Shown here in pieces: positions 22,448 to 31,896 of a DNA stretch of 64,000 nucleotides. The notes beneath the pieces are model-generated. The model did not search any database. It was not told where the DNA came from and saw only the letters and a program-made list of their open reading frames with translations. The DNA is from Streptomyces lateritius (GTDB lineage Bacteria > Actinomycetota > Actinomycetes > Streptomycetales > Streptomycetaceae): positions 291,383-355,382 of the forward strand of contig NZ_BMTO01000005.1 in NCBI RefSeq assembly GCF_014649715.1, read 5' to 3'. Position 1 is the first letter of the stretch. Every line of letters starts with the position of its first letter. Both the position numbers and the translations under genes were made by a program.

Positions 22448-24493
22448 ATGCCCTCCGCCCTTCCTCCCGAAGCGGCCGCCCTGCTCGCCCGCTCCCACCG
22501 CCTCGGCGCCGACCCGCGCACCACCAACTTCGCGGGCGGCAACACGTCCGCGAAGGGCAGCGGTCCCGATCCCGTGACCGGCCGGGACGTCGAGCTGATG
22601 TGGGTCAAGGGATCCGGCGGCGACCTCGGCACCCTCGGCGCGGACGGGCTCGCCGTCCTGCGCCTGGACCGCCTGCGCGCCCTGAGGGACGTCTACCCCG
22701 GCGTCGAGCGCGAGGACGAGATGGTCGCCGCGTTCGACCACTGCCTGCACGGCAAGGGCGGCGCCGCCCCCTCCATCGACACCGCCATGCACGGCCTCGT
22801 CGACGCCCCGCACGTCGACCATCTCCACCCCGACTCCGGTATCGCCCTCGCCTGCGCCGCCGACGGTGAGAAGCTGACCGCCGACTGCTTCGGCGACAGC
22901 GTCGTCTGGGTCCCCTGGCGCCGCCCCGGTTTCCAGCTCGGTCTGGACATCGCCGCGGTCAAGGCCGCCCACCCGCAGGCGATCGGCTGCGTCCTCGGCG
23001 GCCACGGCATCACCGCCTGGGGCGCCACCTCCGAGGAATGCGAGGCCAACTCCCTCCACATCGTCCGCACGGCCGAGACCTTCCTCGCCGAGCGGGGACG
23101 GCCCGAGCCGTTCGGGCCGGTCGTCGAGGGGTACGAGCCGCTGCCCGAGGCCGAGCGCCGCGCGCGGGCCGCCGCGCTCGCCCCGCACATCCGGGCGCTC
23201 GCCTCCCAGGACCGCCCCCAGGTCGGCCACTTCGACGACTCCGCGCCAGTCCTCGACTTCCTCGCCCGCGCCGAACACCAGCGCCTCGCGGCCCTCGGCA
23301 CCTCCTGTCCCGACCACTTCCTCCGGACGAAAATCCGGCCGCTCGTCCTCGACCTGCCGTCCACCGCCCCCGTCGGCGAGGCCGTCGCACGGCTGCGGGT
23401 GCTGCACGACGCGTACCGGGAGGAGTACTCCGCCTACTACGCCAGGCACGCCCGGCCCGACTCGCCCGCCATGCGCGGCGCCGACCCGGCGATCGTCCTG
23501 ATCCCGGGCGTGGGCATGTTCTCCTTCGGCAAGGACAAGCAGACGGCCCGGGTGGCCGGCGAGTTCTACGTCAACGCCATCCACGTGATGCGGGGCGCCG
23601 AGGCCGTCTCCACGTACACGCCGATCGAGGAGTCGGAGAAGTTCCGCATCGAATACTGGGAGTTGGAGGAGGCCAAGCTCCGTCGCATGCCCGCGCCCAA
23701 GCCGCTCGCGACCCGGGTCGCACTGGTGACGGGCGCGGGCAGCGGGATCGGCAGGGCGATCGCGCACCGGCTGGCCGCCGAGGGCGCCTGCGTCGTCGTC
23801 GCCGACCTCGACGGGGAGAAGGCCGCCGCCGTGGCGGAGGAACTCGGCGGGCCGGACAAGGCCGTCGCGGTCACCGTCGACGTCACCGACGAGGAGCGCG
23901 TCGCCGCCGCCCTCGACGCGACGGTCCTCGCCTTCGGCGGCGTCGACCTCGTCGTCAACAACGCGGGCATCTCCCTGTCCAAGCCGCTCCTGGAGACCAC
24001 CGCGCGCGACTGGGACGTCCAGCACGCCGTCATGGCACGGGGCTCCTTCCTCGTCTCCCGCGAAGCGGCCCGCATCATGATCGATCAGGGCCTGGGCGGC
24101 GACATCGTCTACATCGCCTCCAAGAACGCCGTCTACGCCGGCCCGAACAACATCGCCTACTCCGCCACCAAGGCCGACCAGGCCCACCAGGTGCGCCTGC
24201 TGGCCGCCGAGCTCGGCGCCCACGGCATCCGCGTCAACGGCGTCAACCCCGACGGCGTCGTCCGCGGCTCGGGCATCTTCGCCGGAGGCTGGGGAGCCCA
24301 GCGCGCGGCCACGTACGGCATCGAGGAGGAGAAGCTCGGCGAGTTCTACGCCCAGCGCACCCTCCTCAAGCGGGAAGTCCTTCCCGAGCACGTCGCGAAC
24401 GCCGTCTTCGCCCTCACCGGCGGCGATCTCACCCACACCACCGGCCTCCACGTCCCCGTCGACGCCGGCGTCGCCGCGGCCTTCCTGCGATGA
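22448..24493 (+). CDS. rhaD: Bifunctional rhamnulose-1-phosphate aldolase/short-chain alcohol dehydrogenase
   Basis: This fused enzyme of 681 residues has an N-terminal class II aldolase domain: TNFAGGNTSAKG, LVDAPHVDHLHPDSGIA with metal-binding histidines, and VLGGHGITAWG. A C-terminal short-chain dehydrogenase domain begins near residue 420, with TGAGSGIGRAIA, NNAGIS, and YSATKADQ supplying the catalytic Tyr and Lys. It splits L-rhamnulose-1-phosphate into dihydroxyacetone phosphate and L-lactaldehyde and oxidises or reduces the lactaldehyde. ATG 22448 follows AAGGA. The stop overlaps the rhaB start by four bases. Confidence 0.94.
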   Translation: MPSALPPEAAALLARSHRLGADPRTTNFAGGNTSAKGSGPDPVTGRDVELMWVKGSGGDLGTLGADGLAVLRLDRLRALRDVYPGVEREDEMVAAFDHCLHGKGGAAPSIDTAMHGLVDAPHVDHLHPDSGIALACAADGEKLTADCFGDSVVWVPWRRPGFQLGLDIAAVKAAHPQAIGCVLGGHGITAWGATSEECEANSLHIVRTAETFLAERGRPEPFGPVVEGYEPLPEAERRARAAALAPHIRALASQDRPQVGHFDDSAPVLDFLARAEHQRLAALGTSCPDHFLRTKIRPLVLDLPSTAPVGEAVARLRVLHDAYREEYSAYYARHARPDSPAMRGADPAIVLIPGVGMFSFGKDKQTARVAGEFYVNAIHVMRGAEAVSTYTPIEESEKFRIEYWELEEAKLRRMPAPKPLATRVALVTGAGSGIGRAIAHRLAAEGACVVVADLDGEKAAAVAEELGGPDKAVAVTVDVTDEERVAAALDATVLAFGGVDLVVNNAGISLSKPLLETTARDWDVQHAVMARGSFLVSREAARIMIDQGLGGDIVYIASKNAVYAGPNNIAYSATKADQAHQVRLLAAELGAHGIRVNGVNPDGVVRGSGIFAGGWGAQRAATYGIEEEKLGEFYAQRTLLKREVLPEHVANAVFALTGGDLTHTTGLHVPVDAGVAAAFLR

Positions 24494-25938
24494 GCCGACG
24501 CGCCGAGGCGTTCGCCGCGGTCGACCTGGGCGCCTCCAGCGGGCGGGTCATGGTCGGCCGCGTCGGCCCCGACACGCTGGAACTCACCCAGGCCCACCGC
24601 TTCCCCAACCGCCCCGTCCTTCTCCCCGAAGGCCTGCGCTGGGACGCCCTCGCCCTCTACACCGGCGTCCTCGACGGACTGCGCGCGGCGGGCCGGGTGG
24701 CGTCCGTCGGCATCGACAGCTGGGCCGTCGACTACGGCCTCCTCGACACCGACGGGAACCTGCTCGGCAACCCCGTCCACTACCGCGACGACCGCACCCG
24801 GGGCATCGCCGAGAAGGTCCGGGCGACGATTCCCGCCGAGGAGCTCTACGCCACCACCGGACTGCAGCACGCCCCCTTCAACACCCTCTATCAGCTCGTC
24901 GCCGCCCAGGGCACGGCCCCACTCGCCGCGGCCCGGCGCCTGCTGCTGATCCCCGACCTCATCGCGTACTGGCTGACCGGTGAGCAGGGCACCGAACTCA
25001 CCAACGCCTCCACCACCCAGCTCATCGACCCGCGCACCCGCGACTGGGCGCGCCCCCTCGCCGACCGCCTCGGCGTCGACCTCTCGATCTTCCCGGCACT
25101 GCGCCGGCCCGGCGACCCGGCCGGGTTCCTGTCGCCCGCCGTGCTGGAGGCGACCGGACTGACCGGCCCCGTCCCGGTCACCACCGTCGCCTCGCACGAC
25201 ACGGCGTCCGCCGTGGCCGCCGTCCCCGCGACGAACGGTGAGCGGTTCGCGTACATCTGCACCGGCACCTGGTCCCTGGCCGGCCTCGAACTCGACGCGC
25301 CGGTCCTCACCGAGGAGAGCCGCGCCGCCAACTTCACCAACGAACTCGGCATCGACGGCACCGTCCGCTACCTGCGCAACATCATGGGTCTCTGGCTGCT
25401 CCAGGAGTGCCTGCGCGACTGGGGCGACCCCGACCTGCCGGCGCTGCTGCGCGAAGCGGCCTCGATCCCCGGGCCGCGCGCGGTCGTCGACGCCGCCCAC
25501 CCCGCCTTCCTCGCCCCGGGCCGCATGCCGGAGCGCATCGCGGAAGCGTGCCGCACCACCGGGCAGCAGCCGCCGTCGACACGCGCCGGCCTCACCCGCT
25601 GCATCCTCGACTCCCTCGCCCTCGCCCACCGCCGAGCGATCGAGGAAGCCCAGCGTCTCGCCGACCACCCGGTCGACGTCGTCCACGTGGTCGGCGGCGG
25701 CGCCCGCAACGAGCTGCTGTGCCAACTCACGGCCGACGCCTGCGGGTTGCCGGTCGTCGCCGGGCCGGCGGAGGCGTCGGCGCTCGGCAACGTCCTCGTG
25801 CAGGCCCGCGCCCAGGGATTCGTCGGCGAACGCCCCGCGGCGCGGCAACTGCTCTCCCGGACCCAGTCGCTCCCGCGCTACGAACCGCGCGGTGACCGGG
25901 CGCCCTGGGACGTAGCCGCCGCACGGCTCGCCGTGTGA
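24490..25938 (+). CDS. rhaB: Rhamnulokinase
   Basis: This FGGY-family sugar kinase of 482 residues phosphorylates L-rhamnulose at O1 using ATP. The phosphate-binding start AAVDLGASSGRVMVG, the substrate region IDSWAVDYGLLDTDGNLLGNPVHYRD, the hinge ASHDTASAVAAVP, and the adenosine motif VVHVVGGGARNELLCQLTADA are all visible. Length matches the E. coli enzyme (about 489). ATG 24490 overlaps the rhaD stop (ATGA), so translation is coupled. Substrate choice is supported by the flanking isomerase and aldolase. Confidence 0.95.
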   Translation: MSRRAEAFAAVDLGASSGRVMVGRVGPDTLELTQAHRFPNRPVLLPEGLRWDALALYTGVLDGLRAAGRVASVGIDSWAVDYGLLDTDGNLLGNPVHYRDDRTRGIAEKVRATIPAEELYATTGLQHAPFNTLYQLVAAQGTAPLAAARRLLLIPDLIAYWLTGEQGTELTNASTTQLIDPRTRDWARPLADRLGVDLSIFPALRRPGDPAGFLSPAVLEATGLTGPVPVTTVASHDTASAVAAVPATNGERFAYICTGTWSLAGLELDAPVLTEESRAANFTNELGIDGTVRYLRNIMGLWLLQECLRDWGDPDLPALLREAASIPGPRAVVDAAHPAFLAPGRMPERIAEACRTTGQQPPSTRAGLTRCILDSLALAHRRAIEEAQRLADHPVDVVHVVGGGARNELLCQLTADACGLPVVAGPAEASALGNVLVQARAQGFVGERPAARQLLSRTQSLPRYEPRGDRAPWDVAAARLAV

Positions 25939-26018
25939 TGATCGACCGGCGCCGGGCGGACGGGGACCACACGCCCCGGCACACCGGCGCGCCGACCGCC
26001 CGATACGAAGGAGCCGCT

Positions 26019-26804
26019 ATGCGTGTCGCTCTCTTCCTCACCTGTGTCAACGACACGCTCTTCCCCGACACCGGACGTGCCGTGGTCACGCTGCTCAATC
26101 GGCTCGGCGTCGACGTCGACTTCCCGATGGGACAGACGTGTTGCGGGCAGCCGCAGTACAACACCGGCTACCGGCACCAGGCCGAACCGCTCGCCCGCCG
26201 CTTCGCGGACGTCTTCGGGGAGTACGACGCGATCGTGACGCCCTCCGGCTCGTGCGGGTCGATGGTGCGCGAGCTGTACCCGCGCATGGGAGCCCGGGCG
26301 CGGGCGGAAGGCCGCGGCGACTCGCTCGCCCGGGCCGTCGCCCCCGTCGTGCCGAAGACCTTCGAGCTGACGGAGTTCCTCGTCGACGTCCTGGGCGTCA
26401 CGGACGTCGGCGCGTACTACCCGCACACGGTCACCTACCACCCCACCTGCCATGGTCTGCGCGGACTCCGCCTGGCCGACCGGCCGCTCCGGCTCCTCCA
26501 GGCCGTCAAGGGACTCGAACTGCGCGAGCTGCCCGGCGCCGAGGAGTGCTGCGGCTTCGGCGGCACCTTCGCCGTGAAGAACGCCGACGTGTCGGCCGCG
26601 ATGGGTGCCGACAAGGTACGACACGCCGTGTCGACCGGCGCCGAGGTGCTGTGCGCGGCCGACAACTCCTGCCTGACCCACATCGGCGGCACGATGAGCC
26701 GGCTCAGGGTCGGCATGCGGCCGGTGCACCTCGCGGAGATCCTGGCGAGCACGGAAGCAGAGCCCCTGCCATGGGAGACCCAGCCACAGGAGAGCCGGTC
26801 ATGA
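26019..26804 (+). CDS. lutA: L-lactate utilisation protein LutA ((Fe-S)-binding oxidoreductase)
   Basis: This protein of 261 residues has two cysteine-rich CCG domains: MGQTCCGQPQYNTGY near the N-terminus and HPTCHGLRGL plus ECCGFGGTFAVKN in the C-terminal half. These ligate the cluster in LutA/YkgE proteins, which work with LutB and LutC to oxidise L-lactate to pyruvate at the membrane. ATG 26019 follows GAAGGAGC; an earlier ATG at 25935 overlaps rhaB but lacks family-like residues. It is placed directly after rhaB in the same operon, linking rhamnose-derived lactate to central metabolism. The stop overlaps lutB by four bases. Confidence 0.93.
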   Translation: MRVALFLTCVNDTLFPDTGRAVVTLLNRLGVDVDFPMGQTCCGQPQYNTGYRHQAEPLARRFADVFGEYDAIVTPSGSCGSMVRELYPRMGARARAEGRGDSLARAVAPVVPKTFELTEFLVDVLGVTDVGAYYPHTVTYHPTCHGLRGLRLADRPLRLLQAVKGLELRELPGAEECCGFGGTFAVKNADVSAAMGADKVRHAVSTGAEVLCAADNSCLTHIGGTMSRLRVGMRPVHLAEILASTEAEPLPWETQPQESRS

Positions 26805-28369
26805 GTGACGAGAAGGCGCCCCCGCCGACGCACGCCGACGCGCCCCCGCCCGCGCTCGCCGAGGCGCCGACGCCCGCGCCCATGCCGGGCGACGCCCCCG
26901 CCTTCGTCGGCATGCCGTCGTTCCCCCGGGCGGCACGCGACGCCGTGCGCGACACCACGCTCCGCGCGAACCTGCGGCACGCCACCCACACCATCCGCGA
27001 CAAGCGTGCCGTGGCCGTCGCCGAACTCGACGACTGGGCCGCGCTGCGCGAGGCGGGACGGCAGATCAAGGACCACACCCTGCGCCACCTGGACCGCTAC
27101 CTGGAACAGCTGGAGGCTTCGGTGACCGCCGCGGGCGGCACCGTCCACTGGGCCATCGACGCCGAGGAGGCCAACCGCATCGTCGCGGATCTCGTCAAGG
27201 CCACCGGCGAGACAGAAGTCGTCAAGGTCAAGTCGATGGCCACCCAGGAGATCGGCCTCAACGAGGCCCTGGCCGACGAAGGCATCCACGCCTACGAGAC
27301 CGACCTCGCCGAACTCATCGTGCAGCTCGGCAAGGACCGCCCCTCGCACATCCTCGTCCCGGCCATCCACCGAAACCGCGACGAGATCCGCGACATCTTC
27401 GCCCGCGAGATGAGCGCGTGGGGGAGGCCCGCCCCCGAGGACCTCACCGACGCACCCGCCGCCCTCGCCGAGGCCGCGCGCCTGCACCTGCGGGAGAAGT
27501 TCCTGCGAGCGAAGGTCGGGGTCTCCGGCGCCAACTTCATGGTCGCCGAGACCGGCACCCTCGTCGTCCTGGAGTCCGAAGGCAACGGCCGCATGTGCCT
27601 GACCCTCCCCGAGACGCTGATCTCGGTCGTCGGCATCGAGAAGATCGTGCCCACCTGGCGCGACCTGGAGGTGTTCCTGCAGACCCTGCCCCGCTCCTCC
27701 ACGGCCGAGCGCATGAACCCGTACACCTCCATGTGGACCGGCATCACCGACGAGGACGGCCCACGGTCCTTCCATCTGGTGCTGATCGACAACGGCCGTA
27801 CCGACACGCTCGCCGACGAGGTCGGCCGCCAGGCCCTGCGCTGCATCCGCTGTTCGGCCTGCCTCAACATCTGCCCGGTGTACGAACGGGCCGGCGGCCA
27901 CGCCTACGGATCCGTCTACCCCGGCCCCATCGGCGCGATCCTCAGCCCCCAACTCCGGGGCACTGGCAGCGAGATCGACGCCTCCCTCCCGTACGCCTCC
28001 TCGCTCTGCGGCGCCTGCTACGACGTGTGCCCGGTGGCCATCGACATCCCCGAGGTGCTCGTCCACCTGCGCGAGCGGGTGGTCGAGGGCGGCCCGGTGA
28101 CCCGCGGCGGTACGAAGACGGTGATCAGGCCCGCGCGGGGGCACGCGGCCGAGCGGGCGGCGATGCGCGCGGCCCGCTGGGCCTCCACCCACCCCGGTGT
28201 CCTGCGCGCGGGCCAGCGGCTGGCTTCGCGGACCCGGCGGCTGCACCCGCGCACGCTGCCAGGGCCGGGGAAGGCGTGGACCGCGACCAGAGACCTGCCG
28301 CCGATGCCCCCGGAACCGTTCCGGGACTGGTGGCAGCGGACGAACGGCGGAAAGGACGGCCTGCGGTGA
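26801..28369 (+). CDS. lutB: L-lactate utilisation protein LutB (iron-sulfur subunit)
   Basis: This 522-residue protein combines an N-terminal LUD domain (VGVSGANFMVAETGTLVVLESEGNGRM) with a C-terminal pair of 4Fe-4S motifs: CIRCSACLNICPVYERAGGH and SLCGACYDVCPVAIDIPEVL. It is the electron-transfer component of the LutABC lactate dehydrogenase. A Pro/Ala-rich extension of about 45 residues precedes the conserved region starting FPRAARDAV. ATG 26801 overlaps lutA (ATGA) and has AGGAGAGC upstream. The stop overlaps the lutC GTG. Confidence 0.95.
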   Translation: MSDEKAPPPTHADAPPPALAEAPTPAPMPGDAPAFVGMPSFPRAARDAVRDTTLRANLRHATHTIRDKRAVAVAELDDWAALREAGRQIKDHTLRHLDRYLEQLEASVTAAGGTVHWAIDAEEANRIVADLVKATGETEVVKVKSMATQEIGLNEALADEGIHAYETDLAELIVQLGKDRPSHILVPAIHRNRDEIRDIFAREMSAWGRPAPEDLTDAPAALAEAARLHLREKFLRAKVGVSGANFMVAETGTLVVLESEGNGRMCLTLPETLISVVGIEKIVPTWRDLEVFLQTLPRSSTAERMNPYTSMWTGITDEDGPRSFHLVLIDNGRTDTLADEVGRQALRCIRCSACLNICPVYERAGGHAYGSVYPGPIGAILSPQLRGTGSEIDASLPYASSLCGACYDVCPVAIDIPEVLVHLRERVVEGGPVTRGGTKTVIRPARGHAAERAAMRAARWASTHPGVLRAGQRLASRTRRLHPRTLPGPGKAWTATRDLPPMPPEPFRDWWQRTNGGKDGLR

Positions 28370-29007
28370 GCAGCAGGGACCTGATTCTCGGCCGGGTGCG
28401 CGCGGCCCTGACCGACGTACCCGCCGACGACCTTCCGTACGAGCGGGCGGTCCAGCGCGGCTACCGGCAGGAGCACGGCGAGCGGACCCTCGCCGACACC
28501 GTCGACCTGCTGGCCGAGAACCTCGCCGACTACCGCGCGATCGTGCACCGCACCGACGAGGCCGGACTCCCGGAGCTGCTCGCCCGCCTCCTCGCCGAGC
28601 ACGGCACGCGCTCCGTGCTGGTCCCGAGGGGCCTGCCGCCCCACTGGCTCGCGGCGAGCGCGGCCGAGCAGATCCAGGACCGGGCCGAGGACACCCCGCG
28701 AGAGCTGGACCGGATCGCCAGTGTGGTCACCGGCTGCGCGGTGGCCGTCGCCGAGACCGGCACCCTCGTCCTCGACGGAGGTCCTGACCAGGGCCGCCGC
28801 CGCATCACCCTCGTCCCCGACCACCACATCTGCGTCGTACGCGTTCCCGAGCAGGTCGTCTCCTCCGTGCCGCAGGCACTCGGCCGAATCGACCCCACCC
28901 GGCCCCTCACGTGGATCTCCGGGCCCTCCGCGACCAGCGACATCGAGCTCGACCGGGTCGAGGGAGTGCACGGCCCGCGCCGGCTGGAGGTGATCCTGGC
29001 CGGGTGA
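28366..29007 (+). CDS. lutC: L-lactate utilisation protein LutC
   Basis: This LUD-domain protein of 213 residues completes the LutABC complex. The N-terminus SSRDLILGRVRAAL and the core CAVAVAETGTLVLDGGPDQGRR, LVPDHHICVV and the C-terminal GPSATSDIELDRVEGVHGPRRLEVIL are diagnostic. GTG 28366 overlaps the lutB stop (GTGA). It is the last gene of the apparent rhaI-rhaD-rhaB-lutA-lutB-lutC transcript; the CapA-like gene follows after 62 bases and may be separately transcribed. Confidence 0.95.
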   Translation: MSSRDLILGRVRAALTDVPADDLPYERAVQRGYRQEHGERTLADTVDLLAENLADYRAIVHRTDEAGLPELLARLLAEHGTRSVLVPRGLPPHWLAASAAEQIQDRAEDTPRELDRIASVVTGCAVAVAETGTLVLDGGPDQGRRRITLVPDHHICVVRVPEQVVSSVPQALGRIDPTRPLTWISGPSATSDIELDRVEGVHGPRRLEVILAG

Positions 29008-29069
29008 ACGCCCGAGGGGCACCGGCCCGGTGCGCGTTCCGCCCCGGGCCCGCGTCCTACCCTGGGTGT

Positions 29070-30218
29070 ATGGGCAGTGACCCGGTCGGACTGTTCCTCT
29101 GCGGAGACGTGATGCTCGGCCGTGGGGTGGACCAGATCCTTCCCCATCCGGGGGATCCCGCTCTGCGTGAGCGCTTCGTGCACGACGCCCGGAGCTACGT
29201 GGCCCTCGCGGAGTCGGTCAGCGGCCCGATTCCCCACCGCGTCGACTACGCCTACCCGTGGGGTGTCGCGCTCGGCGCTCTGGCCGAGGCCGCACCCGAC
29301 GTCCGGATCGTCAACCTGGAGACGGCCGTGACCGTGAACCACGAGTTCGCGCCAGGCAAGGCGGTGCATTACCGGATGCACCCGGACAATCTGCCGAGTC
29401 TGGCGGCCGTCCGTCCCGATGTGACGGTCCTGGCCAACAACCACGTACTGGACCACGGCCGGCGCGGCCTCGACGACACCCTCGCCGCGCTGCACGGCGT
29501 CGCGCCGACCGACACGGGGCCGGGGACGGGCATGGGACCGGGTCTGCGTACGGTCGGCGCGGGGCGGGACGCGCAGGAGGCGGAGCGGCCCGCGGTCGTG
29601 GACCTCCCCGGCGGCGTTCGCGTCGTCGTGTACGCCATCGGAATGGCATCCAGCGGCATCCCGCGCGACTGGGCCGCCACCGCACGGCGCGGCGGAGTCC
29701 ACTTCGCCGCCTCGCCGACCGGCACCACGGCCGCCCGCCTCGCCGCCCGCGTGCGGGAGGCCAAGAAACCGGGCGACATCGTCGTGGTCTCGGTCCACTG
29801 GGGTTCGAACTGGGGCTATGCCCTCTCACGCGCCGACGTCGACTTCGCCCACACCCTGATCGACAACGGCGCCGACATCGTGCACGGACACTCCTCGCAC
29901 CACCCCCGGCCACTGGAGGTCTACCGGGGCCGGCTCGTCCTGCACGGCTGCGGCGACCTGATCAACGACTACGAGGGCATCACGGGGTACGAGCAGTACC
30001 GCGACGACCTGCGTCTGCTGTACCTCCCCACGGTGACCCCCGACGGCACACTCCAGGAGGTACGCATCATTCCCCTGCGCGCCCGCCGCATGAGGCTGGA
30101 GCACGCCTCCCGCCGGGACGCGCGGTGGCTGCACGACGTTCTCGGCCGGCACAGCCGGCCCTACGGCGCGCACGTCGACCTCGACGAGGACGGAACCCTC
30201 GTCGCCTCGCCCGCCTAG
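29070..30218 (+). CDS. CapA/PGA_cap-type metallophosphatase-like protein
   Basis: This 382-residue protein is of the CapA (poly-gamma-glutamate synthesis) family, which has a calcineurin-like fold. It contains LFLCGDVMLGRGVDQ at the start, IVNLETAVTV, VTVLANNHVLDHGRRGL, VVVSVHWGSNWGYA and GADIVHGHSSHHPRPLEVY. The conserved metal-type residues D, E, N, H and GH are all present. Here no capsule genes are nearby and no signal peptide is seen, so a cytoplasmic phosphatase role is possible. ATG 29070 has no clear ribosome-binding site; TACCCT at 29058-29063 could be a -10 giving a leaderless mRNA. Confidence 0.87.
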   Translation: MGSDPVGLFLCGDVMLGRGVDQILPHPGDPALRERFVHDARSYVALAESVSGPIPHRVDYAYPWGVALGALAEAAPDVRIVNLETAVTVNHEFAPGKAVHYRMHPDNLPSLAAVRPDVTVLANNHVLDHGRRGLDDTLAALHGVAPTDTGPGTGMGPGLRTVGAGRDAQEAERPAVVDLPGGVRVVVYAIGMASSGIPRDWAATARRGGVHFAASPTGTTAARLAARVREAKKPGDIVVVSVHWGSNWGYALSRADVDFAHTLIDNGADIVHGHSSHHPRPLEVYRGRLVLHGCGDLINDYEGITGYEQYRDDLRLLYLPTVTPDGTLQEVRIIPLRARRMRLEHASRRDARWLHDVLGRHSRPYGAHVDLDEDGTLVASPA

Positions 30219-30279
30219 CGGGACGACACGACCCGGGCCCGGCGGTGCGCCCCTTGCGGAGCAGGGAGACGAGCGGGAC

Positions 30280-30960
30280 ATGTACTTCACCGATCGCACG
30301 GACGCCGGACGGCAGCTCGCCGCCCGCCTGGAACATCTCAGGGACCAGGACGTGGTGGTCCTCGGACTGCCCCGCGGAGGCGTGCCGGTGGCCGAACAGG
30401 TCGCCGACCGCCTCGGCGCTCCCCTGGACATCTGTCTCGTACGCAAGCTGGGTGTGCCCTATCAGCCCGAGCTGGCCATGGGTGCCATCGGCGAGGGCGG
30501 CGTACGGGTCGTCAACGACCGGGTCCTGCGGGAGACCGGAGTCTCCGACCGTGATGTCGCGGCCGTCGAGGAGCGGGAACAGGGGGTGCTACGGGAGCGT
30601 GTGGGGCGCTATCGCGGGGCGCGGCGGCCGGTCCCGCTCGACGGCCGCACGGCCGTGGTGGTGGACGACGGCCTGGCCACCGGGGCGACCGCGCTCGCCG
30701 CCTGCCGGGTGGTCCGCGCGCGGGGGGCCGCGCGGATCGTGCTCGCGGTGCCGGTCGCGCCCCACGGCTGGCCGGCCCGGCTGGGCGGAGAGGTGGACGA
30801 GGCCGTGGCCGTGCGGGAGCCGGAGTTCTTCTACGCGATCGGCCAGTTCTACACGGACTTCTCCCAGACCGCGGACGAGGAGGTCATCGCCTGCCTGGAC
30901 CGCGGTCACGCCGCGCACGGCGGCGCGGCACGCCAGGCCGACGAGGACCCGCGGGGCTGA
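30280..30960 (+). CDS. Phosphoribosyltransferase family protein
   Basis: This protein of 226 residues has the type I PRTase PRPP-binding motif AVVVDDGLATGATA and the hood-side segment VVLGLPRGGVPVAEQVADRLGAPLDICLVRKLGVP. The long insert with GAIGEGGVRVVND and the C-terminal FYAIGQFYTDFSQTADEEV block are typical of the uncharacterised PRTase group often found with erythromycin-esterase-like or stress genes. The base or nucleotide acted on is unknown. ATG 30280 is preceded by GGAGCAGGGAGACGAGC. It is convergent with the LysM gene. Confidence 0.88.
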   Translation: MYFTDRTDAGRQLAARLEHLRDQDVVVLGLPRGGVPVAEQVADRLGAPLDICLVRKLGVPYQPELAMGAIGEGGVRVVNDRVLRETGVSDRDVAAVEEREQGVLRERVGRYRGARRPVPLDGRTAVVVDDGLATGATALAACRVVRARGAARIVLAVPVAPHGWPARLGGEVDEAVAVREPEFFYAIGQFYTDFSQTADEEVIACLDRGHAAHGGAARQADEDPRG

Positions 30961-31000
30961 ACGCCACAGGTCCTCGCCGGCAGGTGAACGCCGTGGGGGT

Positions 31001-31888
31001 TTAGTACGGCCCGTTGACGTTGTCGATGGAGCCGTACCGGTCCGCGGCGTAGTTGCACGCGGCGGTGATGTTGGCGACCGGGTCGAAGAGGTCCATCGAG
31101 GTGCCGGGCACGTGGTAGGCGAGGAACGTCGGCTCGATGACCTGGAGGAGACCCTTGGAGGGGGTGCCCTTGACGGCGTTGGAGTCCCAGAGGTTGATGG
31201 CCTGGGGGTTGCCGGACGACTCGCGCATGATGTTGCGGTGGATTCCCTCGTACGAACCGGGGATGCCGTACCGCGCCATGACGTCCAGCGACTCCCGGAT
31301 CCAGCCGTCGAGGTCGTTGGTGTAGCTCTTCGCGGCGGCCGGAGCGGCGGCCGGAGCCGCGGGGGCGGTCCGCTGCTGCGAGCGGCTGGCCCGGTCGGTG
31401 GTGGTGCCGGTGTCCTTCGACGCCTTGGCCTTCGGCTTCGCCGTGGTCTTCGTCTTCGGCTTCGCGGCGGGCTTCGGGTCCGTCTTCGGAGCGGTGACGG
31501 TCAGCGGGCGGATCGTCAGTTCGAGACCGGGGTGGATAAGTGACGGGTTGTCACCGACGACACTTCGATTGGCCCGGTACAAAGCCTTCCAGCCACCCCG
31601 CAGACGCTGTTCCTGAGCGATCGCGGAAAGCGAGTCACCGGATACGACGGTGTACGTCTTGCGGACCGAATCCCGCCCGGCGGGAATTGCACTCTTGATC
31701 TTTTCCACCGTGTTGACGACGGTCTTCTCCGTGGCGACCGCGGGAGCCTTCGCGGGGGTGGCGTGGGCGGCGGCCGTGGCGACCAGGGGCAGGGCGAGGG
31801 CGGCGCCACCCGTGCTCGCCAGGGCGATTCCGCGGCTGAGCGGACGGGGACGGGTCTTGGGGCGCCGGTGCTTACCGTGTGCGGGCAT
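31001..31888 (-). CDS. Secreted LysM / lytic-transglycosylase-like cell-wall protein
   Basis: This protein of 295 residues starts with a basic region (HGKHRRPKTRPRPLSRG) and a signal-type hydrophobic stretch. A LysM domain follows at about 78-128 (YTVVSGDSLSAIAQEQRLRGGWKALYRANR), then a Lys/Pro/Thr-rich linker of about 60 residues. The C-terminal SLT-type domain includes IMRESSGNPQAINLWDSNAVKGTPSKGLLQVIEPTF with the catalytic Glu. It should bind and cleave peptidoglycan outside the cell, like resuscitation-promoting and other muralytic proteins. ATG 31888 follows GAGAGGAAT. A c-di-AMP riboswitch fills its leader, tying expression to second-messenger level. Confidence 0.9.
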   Translation of the reverse strand: MPAHGKHRRPKTRPRPLSRGIALASTGGAALALPLVATAAAHATPAKAPAVATEKTVVNTVEKIKSAIPAGRDSVRKTYTVVSGDSLSAIAQEQRLRGGWKALYRANRSVVGDNPSLIHPGLELTIRPLTVTAPKTDPKPAAKPKTKTTAKPKAKASKDTGTTTDRASRSQQRTAPAAPAAAPAAAKSYTNDLDGWIRESLDVMARYGIPGSYEGIHRNIMRESSGNPQAINLWDSNAVKGTPSKGLLQVIEPTFLAYHVPGTSMDLFDPVANITAACNYAADRYGSIDNVNGPY

Positions 31889-31896
31889 GTGGGATT

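Noticed and set aside
22286..24451. Leftward open frame of 721 codons opposite rhaD
   Set aside because: It is the shadow of the bifunctional aldolase-dehydrogenase; composition is Gly/Val/Asp-rich without motifs.
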